This document shows, one piece after another, positions 53,628-62,119 of a DNA stretch of 64,000 nt (position 1 is the stretch's first letter; each line of letters begins with the position of its first letter). This stretch comes from Agrobacterium tumefaciens (lineage in GTDB: Bacteria; Pseudomonadota; Alphaproteobacteria; Rhizobiales; Rhizobiaceae), in NCBI RefSeq assembly GCF_013318015.2, contig NZ_CP115843.1, positions 372,001 to 436,000 of the forward strand. Direction: 5' to 3'. Made by a program: the position numbers and the translations under genes. The notes under the pieces were generated by a model that saw only the letters and a program-made list of their open reading frames with translations, did not search any database and was not told the DNA's origin.

Positions 53628-54494
53628 ATGAGCACTATTGCAACTTCAGGAACCTTCACGCTTGGCGATCATACGGTGCGCCGGCTGGGCTATGGCGCGA
53701 TGCAGCTTGCAGGCAAGGGCGTTTTCGGGCCTCCGAGCGATCGTCCGGAGGCCATAGCCGTCCTGCGCGAGGCGGTGGAAAGCGGCGTCAACCACATCGA
53801 CACCAGCGATTTCTATGGCCCGCATGTTACAAACGAGATAATCCGCGAAGCTTTGCATCCGTATGACAACGACCTTGTGATCGTCACCAAGGTCGGCGCA
53901 GGCAGGGGCGCGGACGCTTCTTGGTATCCTGCGTTCGCCCGCGCGGAGCTGATACAGGCCGTTCATGACAACCTCCGCAATCTCGGACTCGATGTGCTCG
54001 ATGTGGTTAACCTGCGCGCTATGTTCGACGTGCACGGTCCCGCGGAAGGCTCACTGGATGAGCCACTTGAAGTTCTGGCGGGTTTAAAGCAACAGGGACT
54101 GATCCGGCATATCGGACTGTCTAACGTCACGGCGAAGCAAATCGAGGACGCCGGAAAGATCACCGACATCGCTTGCGTGCAGAACCAGTACAATCTTGCG
54201 CATCGGCAGGACGAAACCTTAATCGACACACTCGCCTCCCGAGGGGTTGCCTATGTGCCGTTCTTTCCTCTTGGCGGCTTCTCGCCGCTGCAATCCTCTA
54301 CCTTGTCTGACGTGGCCGCCCGGCTCAACGCCACGCCGATTCAGGTTGCGCTTGCCTGGCTTCTCCAGCGATCGCCGAACATTCTCCTGATCCCTGGCAC
54401 ATCGTCACGGGGACATCTGCGAGAAAACCTCGCCGCGGCCAGGATAGAGCTCCCCTCGGAGGCACTGTTGGAGCTGGATAACGTGGCTGCTTAA
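53628..54494 (+). CDS. Aldo/keto reductase
   Basis: A 288-residue TIM-barrel NADPH reductase. Asp and Tyr of the catalytic tetrad are in HIDTSDFYGPH (near 57-65) and Lys in VIVTKVG (near 87). The tetrad His, normally in a D-x-x-x-x-H strand, reads DVVNLR, so Asn replaces His, as I recall for YdbC-type members. The NADPH-binding end LLIPGTSSRGHLRENL is intact. AAGGAG precedes ATG 53628. It is divergent from a LysR regulator and probably reduces a reactive aldehyde. Confidence 0.9.
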   Translation: MSTIATSGTFTLGDHTVRRLGYGAMQLAGKGVFGPPSDRPEAIAVLREAVESGVNHIDTSDFYGPHVTNEIIREALHPYDNDLVIVTKVGAGRGADASWYPAFARAELIQAVHDNLRNLGLDVLDVVNLRAMFDVHGPAEGSLDEPLEVLAGLKQQGLIRHIGLSNVTAKQIEDAGKITDIACVQNQYNLAHRQDETLIDTLASRGVAYVPFFPLGGFSPLQSSTLSDVAARLNATPIQVALAWLLQRSPNILLIPGTSSRGHLRENLAAARIELPSEALLELDNVAA

Positions 54495-54610
54495 TGTCGC
54501 TTGTAGAAGTCTGGGGAATTTGTCGACGGGTTGTGATCTGTCCTCACGCCCGCTTTTGGCAACTGCTGCCTAGGCAGCGTCGCCCCAAAAGCAGACATTC
54601 GCTGCCATTG

Positions 54611-55513
54611 TCAGGACAACTTCACTAAGCTGTCGAGGAAAGCGCGGACGGCCGGGTTTGACCGCCGGCTCTCGGGCCACAGCGCCGTGATGTTGTGCCG
54701 TTCCACCGCATAATCTGCCAGAACCGGAATAAGCGCTCCACGCCTCACCCAAGTGCTGGCCATGAAATTGGTTGCCATTCCGATTCCGGCACCTGCTGCG
54801 ATCGTTGCCAGCACGGCTTCGCTCGCGTCAACGATAATGCTAGAGGTGGGCACAATCTCCACCTCCCTGTCTCCTACGTGGAAAGGCCAGCGGAACAGCT
54901 GGCCACTACTCTGGTAGCGCAGGCTGACAGTCTCGTGCTCTTCCAATTGGTCTGGGCTGGTCGGCGGGCTGCGCCCGGCCAGATACTCGGGCGAGGCATA
55001 ACAGCATAGCCGATGTGGCAGAAGGCGGCGCGAAAGCAGGCGCGAATCTGCCACATCACCAATGCGGACCGCTACATCGTAGCCGCCTTCGATAAGATCA
55101 ACCATGTGATCGCTCAAACGTAGATCTATATTGACCCTCGAATGGAGCCTGCGAAACTGAGGAAGCATCGGCGCTATTACGTGCAGGCCGATAGGCAACG
55201 ATGCTGCAATCCGTAAAGTGCCGGCGGGCTCGGTGCGCGCTGCTTTTGCCGCCTGCTCTATATCTTCGGCGTCGTGCAGCAGCCTGAGCGCACGCTCATG
55301 AAGATCGCGCCCCTCGGTCGTCAGGGCCAGGGAACGTGTCGTACGCGCAAAAAGCGAAACGCCGAGCTGCTTTTCCAGCCGCTGAATGCTTTTGCTGACC
55401 GCCGAGGGTGAGATGGACAAGGAGCGGGCGGCGGCGGTGTAGCTTCCGAGCGAGCCGGCCCGAGCGAATGCGATCAACCCAGTCAGTCTATCAATTCCGA
55501 TTTGTTCCTTCAT
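54611..55513 (-). CDS. LysR-family transcriptional regulator
   Basis: A 300-residue regulator with [37 protein letters not shown] and [13 protein letters not shown] forming the winged helix, and a normal effector domain ([18 protein letters not shown]). It is divergent from the quinone reductase-type gene at 55605 across 91 bases, so that gene is its likely target. No clear ribosome site precedes ATG 55513. Confidence 0.9.
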   Translation of the reverse strand: MKEQIGIDRLTGLIAFARAGSLGSYTAAARSLSISPSAVSKSIQRLEKQLGVSLFARTTRSLALTTEGRDLHERALRLLHDAEDIEQAAKAARTEPAGTLRIAASLPIGLHVIAPMLPQFRRLHSRVNIDLRLSDHMVDLIEGGYDVAVRIGDVADSRLLSRRLLPHRLCCYASPEYLAGRSPPTSPDQLEEHETVSLRYQSSGQLFRWPFHVGDREVEIVPTSSIIVDASEAVLATIAAGAGIGMATNFMASTWVRRGALIPVLADYAVERHNITALWPESRRSNPAVRAFLDSLVKLS

Positions 55514-55604
55514 GGCACTATTAAAGCGAATTATCTGATGATTATCAAGCGAAGGAGATGATCGTATCTTCAGTCATCAAAACGAATATTCAAGCGAGGC
55601 CGTC

Positions 55605-56621
55605 ATGACTGATATGATGAAAGCTGTGCGGTTGCACGAATTCGGTGGGCCAGATGTTCTTCGTTATGAAGATGCGCCCCGGCCGGGAATCTCGGCGGAC
55701 GACGTGCTTGTTCGCGTCCATGCCGCCAGCCTCAACCCGCCGGATCTCTATCTGCGCGATGGTTATCGGGCTCTACCGCCGGAATGGCACCCCAGGCCAA
55801 GCTTTCCGCTGATCCTTGGCACGGACGTTTCCGGCACGGTTGCGGCCGTTGGTGAAAACGTGTCGCAGTTCAAGGTCAACGACGAGGTCTATGCGATGGT
55901 CCGCTTCCCGCAAAACCTCATGACGGGAAGCAGCGCCTATGCCGAATATGTTCGCGTTCCGGTATCGGAGTTGGCGCTGAAGCCCGCCGGGATCGACCAT
56001 ATCCAGGCTGCCGGTGCGCCCATGTCGCTTTTGACCGCTTGGCAATTTCTGGTCGATTTGGGACATGATTTGCCGAACCCATTCCAGCCCTTCCGGCATG
56101 CACCGGTTCCGCTCGACGGCAAGATCGTGCTGGTGAACGGCGCCGGCGGCGGCGTTGGCCATCTTGCAGTCCAGATCGCGAAGTGGCAAGGCGCGAAGGT
56201 GATTGCCGTTGCTTCCGGCAAAAACGAGGCGCTTCTCTATGATCTCGGTGCCGATATTTTCATCGACTATACGAAGGCGGCTGCCGAAGCAGTGGTGAAG
56301 GATGCTGATCTGGTGCTTGACGCCGTCGGCGGCGCGAATATGGAACGCTTTCTCCCCAGCATTAAGCCGGACGGCGCCCTGTTTCTCGTCAACCCGCTGG
56401 GTTTTCTAGGCCATGACGAAGCCGCCCGGCGAAAGATCACCGTCTCAACGACACAGGTGCGTTCGAACGGTGCGCAATTGGCAGAGGCCGGTCGTCTGCT
56501 CGATGATCGCTCCTTACGGGTGGTGATCGACAGCACCTATCCGCTGGCCGAGGCATCGACAGCGCATCGTCGTGCTTCAGAAAGTAGCATCCAGGGCAAG
56601 ATCGTGCTGGTTGCCGCCTGA
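55605..56621 (+). CDS. NADP-dependent quinone oxidoreductase-type MDR dehydrogenase
   Basis: A 338-residue medium-chain dehydrogenase/reductase. MKAVRLHEFGGPDVLRYEDAPRP is the usual start, FPLILGTDVSGTVAAVGE the catalytic-domain core, and VLVNGAGGGVGHLAVQIAKW the NADP motif. The structural zinc cysteines are absent, so it belongs to the zinc-independent quinone reductase branch. GCGAGG precedes ATG 55605. It probably reduces a quinone or enone under control of the divergent LysR protein. Confidence 0.9.
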   Translation: MTDMMKAVRLHEFGGPDVLRYEDAPRPGISADDVLVRVHAASLNPPDLYLRDGYRALPPEWHPRPSFPLILGTDVSGTVAAVGENVSQFKVNDEVYAMVRFPQNLMTGSSAYAEYVRVPVSELALKPAGIDHIQAAGAPMSLLTAWQFLVDLGHDLPNPFQPFRHAPVPLDGKIVLVNGAGGGVGHLAVQIAKWQGAKVIAVASGKNEALLYDLGADIFIDYTKAAAEAVVKDADLVLDAVGGANMERFLPSIKPDGALFLVNPLGFLGHDEAARRKITVSTTQVRSNGAQLAEAGRLLDDRSLRVVIDSTYPLAEASTAHRRASESSIQGKIVLVAA

Positions 56622-56811
56622 TCACCACTTGACCAGTCAAGGCCCCGGTCGCCGAAGCTTGCAAACTCGCTGCCCAAGGGTTTTGCGGTCGAATCGACCG
56701 GCCAATCGCTGCAAGAGCGCCAGTCTGGCGAACAGGCGCCTTTTTTGATGGCGTTTCGTATCTGGTCGTTGTCCTTGTGCTTACAGCGCTTTATGGAAGT
56801 CGCCACGTTGA

Positions 56812-56868
56812 TTTCAAATGGTCACGTCTTCACTTTCAATTAGTCATCAACATAGTTTCAAACGGTCA
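56812..56868. repeat. Three 13-bp direct repeats at exact 22-bp spacing
   Basis: TTTCAAATGGTCA (56812-56824), TTTCAATTAGTCA (56834-56846) and TTTCAAACGGTCA (56856-56868) share TTTCAA-NNN-GTCA and start exactly 22 bases apart, about two helical turns. Multiple spaced repeats like this are found at the ends of IS21-family elements (motifs of the TTGATTTCAA type) and in iteron-like protein-binding arrays. No transposase or replication gene is adjacent. The rest of the 393-base gap (56622-57014) has no gene. Confidence 0.6.
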
Positions 56869-57014
56869 TCGGCGAATGGTTTGATGGCTCAAGCTCAATC
56901 AAACCTGAATTGCAACAACGGATCGCCTCTTCTGATCCCATCAAGAGGTCGTCGGCAAAGGCGGTGCGGCTCTGCTTATACCCAGCTTTATCAAGGAAAA
57001 TCTGATACACCACG

Positions 57015-58028
57015 CTAGGCATTCTCCGCGAGAAAGATCTGGATGTCCGTTGAGATAGAGACCGCTTCTCCAGGCATTCTACCGAGGAGCTTTGCGATGG
57101 TCTCAACTGCCAGGCGTGCTTCCAAAAGGGGTCTCTGGTCGATAACCGCGTTGATCTTTCTGGACTTTAGCAGCATCCGTCGATTGGGCGTGAGTTCGTG
57201 GGTGATGACCACCGTATTGTCGATTCGGCCAAGGCGTTGCAGGGCACTGACAATCGGCAAAGCACCCGCGGACAGATGATATATGCCTCGTAATCCCGGG
57301 TCATCCCGAAATGCAATCTCTACGACACGGCCAGCTTCCTCCTGATTTTCTCCGGTCTCCAGAACCACGGCCAGACTGCATTCAGGATAACGCTCGGTCA
57401 TGATGTCGCGAAACCCGGCTTCCCGTTCGCGATGGCCAGTGATATCGCGTGAGCCGGCAACCACGACGACGCGGCCGCCTTGCCGTCCGAGGAAAAGGCC
57501 CATCAGGTCGCCAGCCACCCGACCGGCCTGCCTGTCGTTCGGCCCCACATAGGCGGCACGCCCGCAATCTGTGAGGTCGGTCGCCAGAGTAACCACCGGG
57601 ACATTGCGCGATAGGAATGCTACGGCTTCCCGAACCCTGATATCGTCAGGGCTGGTGATGACGAGGCCATCATAGGAGCGACAATCGCGGACGGCTGCGG
57701 CGATCGCCGCCGGCTTTCGTGGATCGATGTGATGGACGAAGAATTGCACGTTCAGTGTTGCGTACATTCGCGATGCAAGATCGATACCCTCGCGCAAAGA
57801 CGAGTGAAACGGGTTTACTGGCGGTTGGATAAGGACCGCGACGCGTAGCGCGCGTGAAGGGGTACGATCTAGGGCCCGGTCAATACCGAGCGCCCGTGCA
57901 GTGGCCAAAACGCGGTCTTCTTTGTCGGTACGCACGCCGCCACGGTTGTTGAGAACCCGATCCACCGTCGCGGTCGAGACCCCGGCTGCCTTTGCAACAT
58001 CCGAAATGCTTATCTTGCGTGCAGTCAT
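57015..58028 (-). CDS. LacI-family transcriptional regulator
   Basis: A 337-residue repressor. The LacI helix-turn-helix and hinge (ISISDVAKAAGVSTATVDRVLNN) start at residue 6, followed by a periplasmic-binding-like effector domain (AVLIQPPVNPFHSSLREGI; SYDGLVITSPDD; VITHELTPNRR). Such proteins respond to sugars or polyols. AGAGG precedes ATG 58028. It is divergent from the isomerase/dehydrogenase operon at 58162, its probable target. Confidence 0.92.
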   Translation of the reverse strand: MTARKISISDVAKAAGVSTATVDRVLNNRGGVRTDKEDRVLATARALGIDRALDRTPSRALRVAVLIQPPVNPFHSSLREGIDLASRMYATLNVQFFVHHIDPRKPAAIAAAVRDCRSYDGLVITSPDDIRVREAVAFLSRNVPVVTLATDLTDCGRAAYVGPNDRQAGRVAGDLMGLFLGRQGGRVVVVAGSRDITGHREREAGFRDIMTERYPECSLAVVLETGENQEEAGRVVEIAFRDDPGLRGIYHLSAGALPIVSALQRLGRIDNTVVITHELTPNRRMLLKSRKINAVIDQRPLLEARLAVETIAKLLGRMPGEAVSISTDIQIFLAENA

Positions 58029-58161
58029 TTACCTCTCCGCCCGGTTTTCTGATTGAATCCCATCAAATCCCAACTTTGTAAATCGGAGATCTCCAGCTAA
58101 ATCTCTGCGTCAGGGAGGGTCGCCCACCAAGTGAGCGACACCAGGGAAGGACCAGAATATT

Positions 58162-59085
58162 ATGGGTATAACAGTCACCACAGCACCGTGCTGCTGGGGC
58201 GTCGATGACGTGCGCAATCCAAACCTACCGCCGTGGGAAATGGTATTCGATGAAGTCAAGGCGGCCGGATATGGGGGGGTGGAGCTTGGCCCCTATGGTT
58301 ATGTTCCGCTGAACATCGACATGGTCTCTCAGGCTCTGACAAGTCGAGGGCTCTATATCGTCGCCGGAACGATCTTCAATGATCTTGTCGCTGAGGAAAA
58401 CCGCGATAGCCTGCTGCACCAGACGGACGAGATTTGCGCTCTGATCACCCGTCTGCCGACGCCGCCGAAGACGCCGGGCCAGCGATTTCCTGCACCTTAT
58501 CTGACGGTGATGGATTGGGGACACGACGAACGCGATTATGCGGCGGGTCATTCCGACAGGGCACCCCGGCTCGATGACGCGGCATGGAACGGCATGATGG
58601 ATAATATCAGGGCGATATCCGCTCTTGCCCGCGAGAAATATGGCGTTCGCGCCACCATTCATCCGCATGCCGGCGGTTACATCGAATTCGAGGACGAGAT
58701 TGCCCGTCTCGCCATTGACATACCCCAGGAGGTTGCCGGTTTCTGCCTCGACACTGGCCATACCTGGTACGCCGGCATGGACCCTGTCCAAACCCTGCGC
58801 AAATACGCCGACCGTCTCGACTACATCCACTTCAAGGATATCGACAGGGCCGTCTTCGGACGCGTGATGGGTGAGCACATTCGCTTCTTTGAAGCCTGCG
58901 CGCAGGGGGTCATGTGTCCCATTGGCAAGGGTTGTATCGATTATCCCGCCATTCGCGCCCTTCTTGATGAGCTTGGTTATGAAGGCTTTATCACCGTTGA
59001 GCAGGAGCGTGATCCGCGCAACGCGGGCGGTAGCCTCGCCGACGTAAAACTCAGCCGTGACTATCTCAAGTCGGCTGGCTTCTAA
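58162..59085 (+). CDS. IolE-like sugar isomerase/epimerase
   Basis: A 307-residue xylose-isomerase-like TIM barrel of the AP-endonuclease family 2 fold. VTTAPCCWGVDDVRNPNLPPW at the start resembles IolE (inosose dehydratase). Metal-ligand segments IHPHAGGYIEFEDE, FCLDTGHTWYAG, YIHFKDID and ITVEQERDP are typical. It probably dehydrates or isomerises a keto-inositol or sugar. A dehydrogenase gene follows 20 bases later. Confidence 0.87.
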   Translation: MGITVTTAPCCWGVDDVRNPNLPPWEMVFDEVKAAGYGGVELGPYGYVPLNIDMVSQALTSRGLYIVAGTIFNDLVAEENRDSLLHQTDEICALITRLPTPPKTPGQRFPAPYLTVMDWGHDERDYAAGHSDRAPRLDDAAWNGMMDNIRAISALAREKYGVRATIHPHAGGYIEFEDEIARLAIDIPQEVAGFCLDTGHTWYAGMDPVQTLRKYADRLDYIHFKDIDRAVFGRVMGEHIRFFEACAQGVMCPIGKGCIDYPAIRALLDELGYEGFITVEQERDPRNAGGSLADVKLSRDYLKSAGF

Positions 59086-59105
59086 CAATCCGGGACAGAA
59101 ACCTC

Positions 59106-60278
59106 ATGATTTACGGAACGCGTCAGACAAAACGACCTCTTCGCTGGGCTATGGTGGGTGGTGGTCGCGGCAGTCAGATCGGCTATATTCACCGCAGCGC
59201 CGCCCTGCGTGACCGCTACTTCGATCTGGTCGCTGGCGCCTTCGACCTCGATGCCGATCGCGGCCGCGCCTTCGGTGTTGAACTGGGGCTCGAGCCCTCG
59301 CGATGCTACGCCGACTGGCGTGCGCTTTTCGCAGAGGAGGCAAAGCGTCCGGATGGGATCGAGGCAGTATCGATCGCAACGCCCAACAATACCCACTACG
59401 AGATCACCAAGGCTGCACTGGAAAGCGGGCTGCACGTTGTGTGTGAAAAGCCGCTGTGCTTCACGGTGGCCGAGGCCGAGGATCTTCAGCGTATCGCCGC
59501 AGAGCGCGGCCGTATTGTTGGAGTGACCTACGGCTATAGCGGCCACCAAGTCATCGAGCATGCCCGCGAGCTCGTTGCTGCCGGCGAGCTCGGGGAAATT
59601 CGTCTGGTCAACCTGCAATTCGCCCACGGGTTTCACAACGAGGCTGTCGAGCTTCAAAACCCGGCGACCCGCTGGCGCGTCGATCCGAAATTCGCAGGCC
59701 CAAGTTATGTGCTCGGCGATATCGGTACACATCCGCTTTATATTTCCGAGGTCATCCTGCCCGACCTCCGTATCAACCGCCTTCTGTGCACCCGGCAGAG
59801 CTTCGTCAAGACGCGTGCACCGCTCGAAGACAACGCCATGACCCTGATGGAATATGACAATGGCGCGTTTGGCACCGTCTGGTCGAGCGCCATCAATGCG
59901 GGTTCCATGCATGGACAAAAGGTGCGCGTCGTCGGATCAAAGGCTTCGATCGAATGGTGGGACGAGCAGCCAAACCAGCTACGATTTGAGGTTCAGGGCG
60001 AGCCGGTACGCATTCTTGAGCGTGGCATGGGCTACCTGCACGCAAAGGCACTTGCCGACGATCGTATCGGTGCAGGCCATCCCGAGGGCCTCTTCGAGGC
60101 CTGGTCTAACCTCTACGACCGCTTTGCTATCGCTATGGAGGCGCGCAACGAAAACGATGGCGAACGCCTTGCGAGCCTCCGGTTTCCGGGGATTGCGGCA
60201 GGGGTTGAGGGCGTTCGCTGGGTTGAGAACTGCGTTCGTTCCGCCGATCTCGGCGGCGTCTGGGTCGATTATCGGTAG
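59106..60278 (+). CDS. Gfo/Idh/MocA-family oxidoreductase
   Basis: A 390-residue NAD(P)-dependent dehydrogenase. WAMVGGGRGSQIGYIHRSA is the Rossmann start, and the catalytic Lys is in VVCEKPLCFTVAEAE near residue 118. The C-terminal substrate domain shows the family pattern (DIGTHPLYISEVILP). It would oxidise a sugar or inositol to the keto form used by the IolE-like enzymes either side. The ribosome site before ATG 59106 is weak, suggesting coupling to the upstream gene. Confidence 0.88.
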   Translation: MIYGTRQTKRPLRWAMVGGGRGSQIGYIHRSAALRDRYFDLVAGAFDLDADRGRAFGVELGLEPSRCYADWRALFAEEAKRPDGIEAVSIATPNNTHYEITKAALESGLHVVCEKPLCFTVAEAEDLQRIAAERGRIVGVTYGYSGHQVIEHARELVAAGELGEIRLVNLQFAHGFHNEAVELQNPATRWRVDPKFAGPSYVLGDIGTHPLYISEVILPDLRINRLLCTRQSFVKTRAPLEDNAMTLMEYDNGAFGTVWSSAINAGSMHGQKVRVVGSKASIEWWDEQPNQLRFEVQGEPVRILERGMGYLHAKALADDRIGAGHPEGLFEAWSNLYDRFAIAMEARNENDGERLASLRFPGIAAGVEGVRWVENCVRSADLGGVWVDYR

Positions 60279-60411
60279 CGCGATGGAGGGAGCAGCACCA
60301 TTGGCGCAGCTCCATAAATGATTGCCACCCACGCGACGTGGTCCAGCAAGCGATGCTTGTCCGCATCGACGCTCCCGTGAAGGGGCGAATTTATATTATC
60401 AGGAGGTTTTG

Positions 60412-61311
60412 ATGAAACACGCACTCGATCCGCATATGATCCGTCATTTATCTCTGGAGGAAATTTGCCGAAAGACCGCCGAGCTGGGATACGACTATGT
60501 TGAGCTCTCACCCCGTCCGGACTTTCTCTCCTGGTGGACGCGTCCGAAGGTTTATCCCGAGAGGGTAAAGAGCTTCAAGAAGGCCCTCAAGGACCATGGG
60601 GTGGGCCTGGCAACGCTGCAGCCAATGTACCGCTGGGCCAGCCCATACCAAGACGAGTGGGAAACGGCGATAGAGAACTGGAAGCGTGCCATCGAAATTG
60701 CGGCTGAGATGGAATGCCCGATGTTGGTCTCGGAGTTCGGGCGAGGGGGATCCCCGGATCGAAGCCTGAATGACCGCAGTGGGTTGCATCGTCCGGAGAC
60801 GTGTGAGGGGCAGTTTTTCCGTGCGATGGATATCCTCGTGCCAATTCTGGAGCGCGAAGGGCTGATCCTCTCGCTCGAAGCGCATCCAGAGGACTGGATT
60901 GAGGAAATCGCCCCTGCCATCGATATCATCAAGACGATCAATTCAAAGGCTGTAAAGGCATCGTTCATCGCGCCCCATACCTTCTTCTACGGTCCCGACA
61001 TGGTTGCTAACCTGCGAGCGACCGAGGGGCTTCTAGCACATGTTCGCCTCGCAGACACCTATGACCATAACAAGTCTTCGCAACTGCGCTACATTGTAAA
61101 TCCGCCTGGAGCGAAGGTGCGCGTCCATCAACACACCGACTTCGGCCAAGGTGAGATCAACTGGGAAGTATTCTTCTCAACTCTTGCCGACATGAAATTC
61201 GACGGTGTCCTTTCAAATTGCGTTTTCGCTTGGGAGGACCGAGCCGAAGACAGTGCCCGTTTCATGCTTCGTGAGACACAGACGTATGTGAACAAGTACT
61301 GGCCAAAGTAA
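60412..61311 (+). CDS. Second IolE-like sugar isomerase/epimerase
   Basis: A 299-residue TIM-barrel protein of the same superfamily as the gene at 58162 but only distantly alike. It starts MKHALDPHMIRHLSLEEICR and has YDYVELSPRPDF, LILSLEAHPEDW, the His segment KASFIAPHTFFYGPD and HQHTDFGQGEINW, giving a full set of metal-binding acids and His. AGGAGG is 5 bases before ATG 60412. The 133-base gap upstream may hold a secondary promoter. Confidence 0.86.
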   Translation: MKHALDPHMIRHLSLEEICRKTAELGYDYVELSPRPDFLSWWTRPKVYPERVKSFKKALKDHGVGLATLQPMYRWASPYQDEWETAIENWKRAIEIAAEMECPMLVSEFGRGGSPDRSLNDRSGLHRPETCEGQFFRAMDILVPILEREGLILSLEAHPEDWIEEIAPAIDIIKTINSKAVKASFIAPHTFFYGPDMVANLRATEGLLAHVRLADTYDHNKSSQLRYIVNPPGAKVRVHQHTDFGQGEINWEVFFSTLADMKFDGVLSNCVFAWEDRAEDSARFMLRETQTYVNKYWPK

Positions 61312-61351
61312 CTCCTCCTCAATCGCGGAGTGGTCGAAAAGGCCCTGCGAT

Positions 61352-61666
61352 ATGACCAGGCTTTTGTGGCTCGACCAGATCAACCGGCCTTTCGATGCTA
61401 TCCCACAGTCGCGGGATCGTTCACTGGGCCACCTCTGGTACGAGCGCCTTCAACGCGGAGAAGGCCTTCTCGATTCGACAGAGGTCCGGGCTGACTGTGA
61501 ATGGCGCATGATTGCGCCACGCTTGCCCAACGAGCCGCGAGGCCGAGAAGCGGCAGCTATTGACGGGGCATGGGGTCGGGACTCTTCAAGAGCTTATTTG
61601 GACGCATTCATTGCGGCTCGCAAGGTATCGTTGATGCGCTCCTGCCAGCCCGGACCGTCGGCTTGA
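61352..61666 (+). mobile_element. Possible IS5-type transposase N-terminal remnant
   Basis: Within a 104-codon open frame the part ADCEWRMIAPRLPNEPRGRE (about 61490-61550) resembles the D-x-E-W-x-x-I-x-P-x-L-P segment that opens IS5-family transposases. The rest of the frame has no match I can name and the catalytic domain is missing. This is a weak recognition and could be chance. Confidence 0.25.
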
Positions 61667-61830
61667 AAATGCGCGAGCACATCGCTGTCGATTTTCAATG
61701 ATACAAGCTCTTTGGTGTTAGGAATTGCAGGCCGTTCAACGGCTGGCGCTGCGACCTTCTTTGCCGGTTTGAACAGCGCCTCGGCTGCGTCTTTCGGATT
61801 GGACGGTCGTCGGGGTGTTGCCATGGTCAT
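61594..61830 (-). CDS. brnA: BrnA-like antitoxin, orphan
   Basis: A 78-residue protein. The C-terminal half, LVSLKIDSDVLAHFQADGPGW then QERINDTLRAAMN, is the DUF4415/BrnA ribbon-helix-helix signature, preceded by a basic, alanine-rich N-terminus with NPKDAAEALFKPAKK. AGAGG precedes ATG 61830 (ATG 61824 is an alternative). BrnT toxin genes lie directly upstream of brnA in normal operons, and no such frame is found in 61831-62119. It is therefore an orphan antitoxin. Confidence 0.75.
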   Translation of the reverse strand: MTMATPRRPSNPKDAAEALFKPAKKVAAPAVERPAIPNTKELVSLKIDSDVLAHFQADGPGWQERINDTLRAAMNASK

Positions 61831-62119
61831 ATATCCTCTTGTGTCGTGCGCTCGAACAGCGCAGCCTGTCAGTTTCTGTTTGCAGGCTGTATGTCAAACA
61901 CAGCGGTGGTCGCAACCCACGTGTAGTGGTTAGCCGGAAGAACGTAATTGCTGCCGATAAACCGTCAGCCTCCCCCGCGCAATCTGGAAGAGATCGTGCA
62001 CCGTTATCCACACTTGCATTCGGAGGCCGCAGGTTCTTGTCAAGGTGTTAGCGCCCCTTGGCGAGATACACACCCTTCGTGTTGACCTATTCTCATGCCC
62101 TTTCCGCTGGCGGAGCGTT

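Noticed and set aside
56717..56746. Terminator after the MDR dehydrogenase (GCGCC...GGCGC then CTTTTTT)
   Set aside because: Stem of only five pairs with a 13-base loop that contains a competing hairpin. Too weak to annotate.
58085..58094. GGAGATCTCC palindrome in the LacI/isomerase gap as operator
   Set aside because: Ten bases only, no second half or LacI-type central CG. Could be chance.
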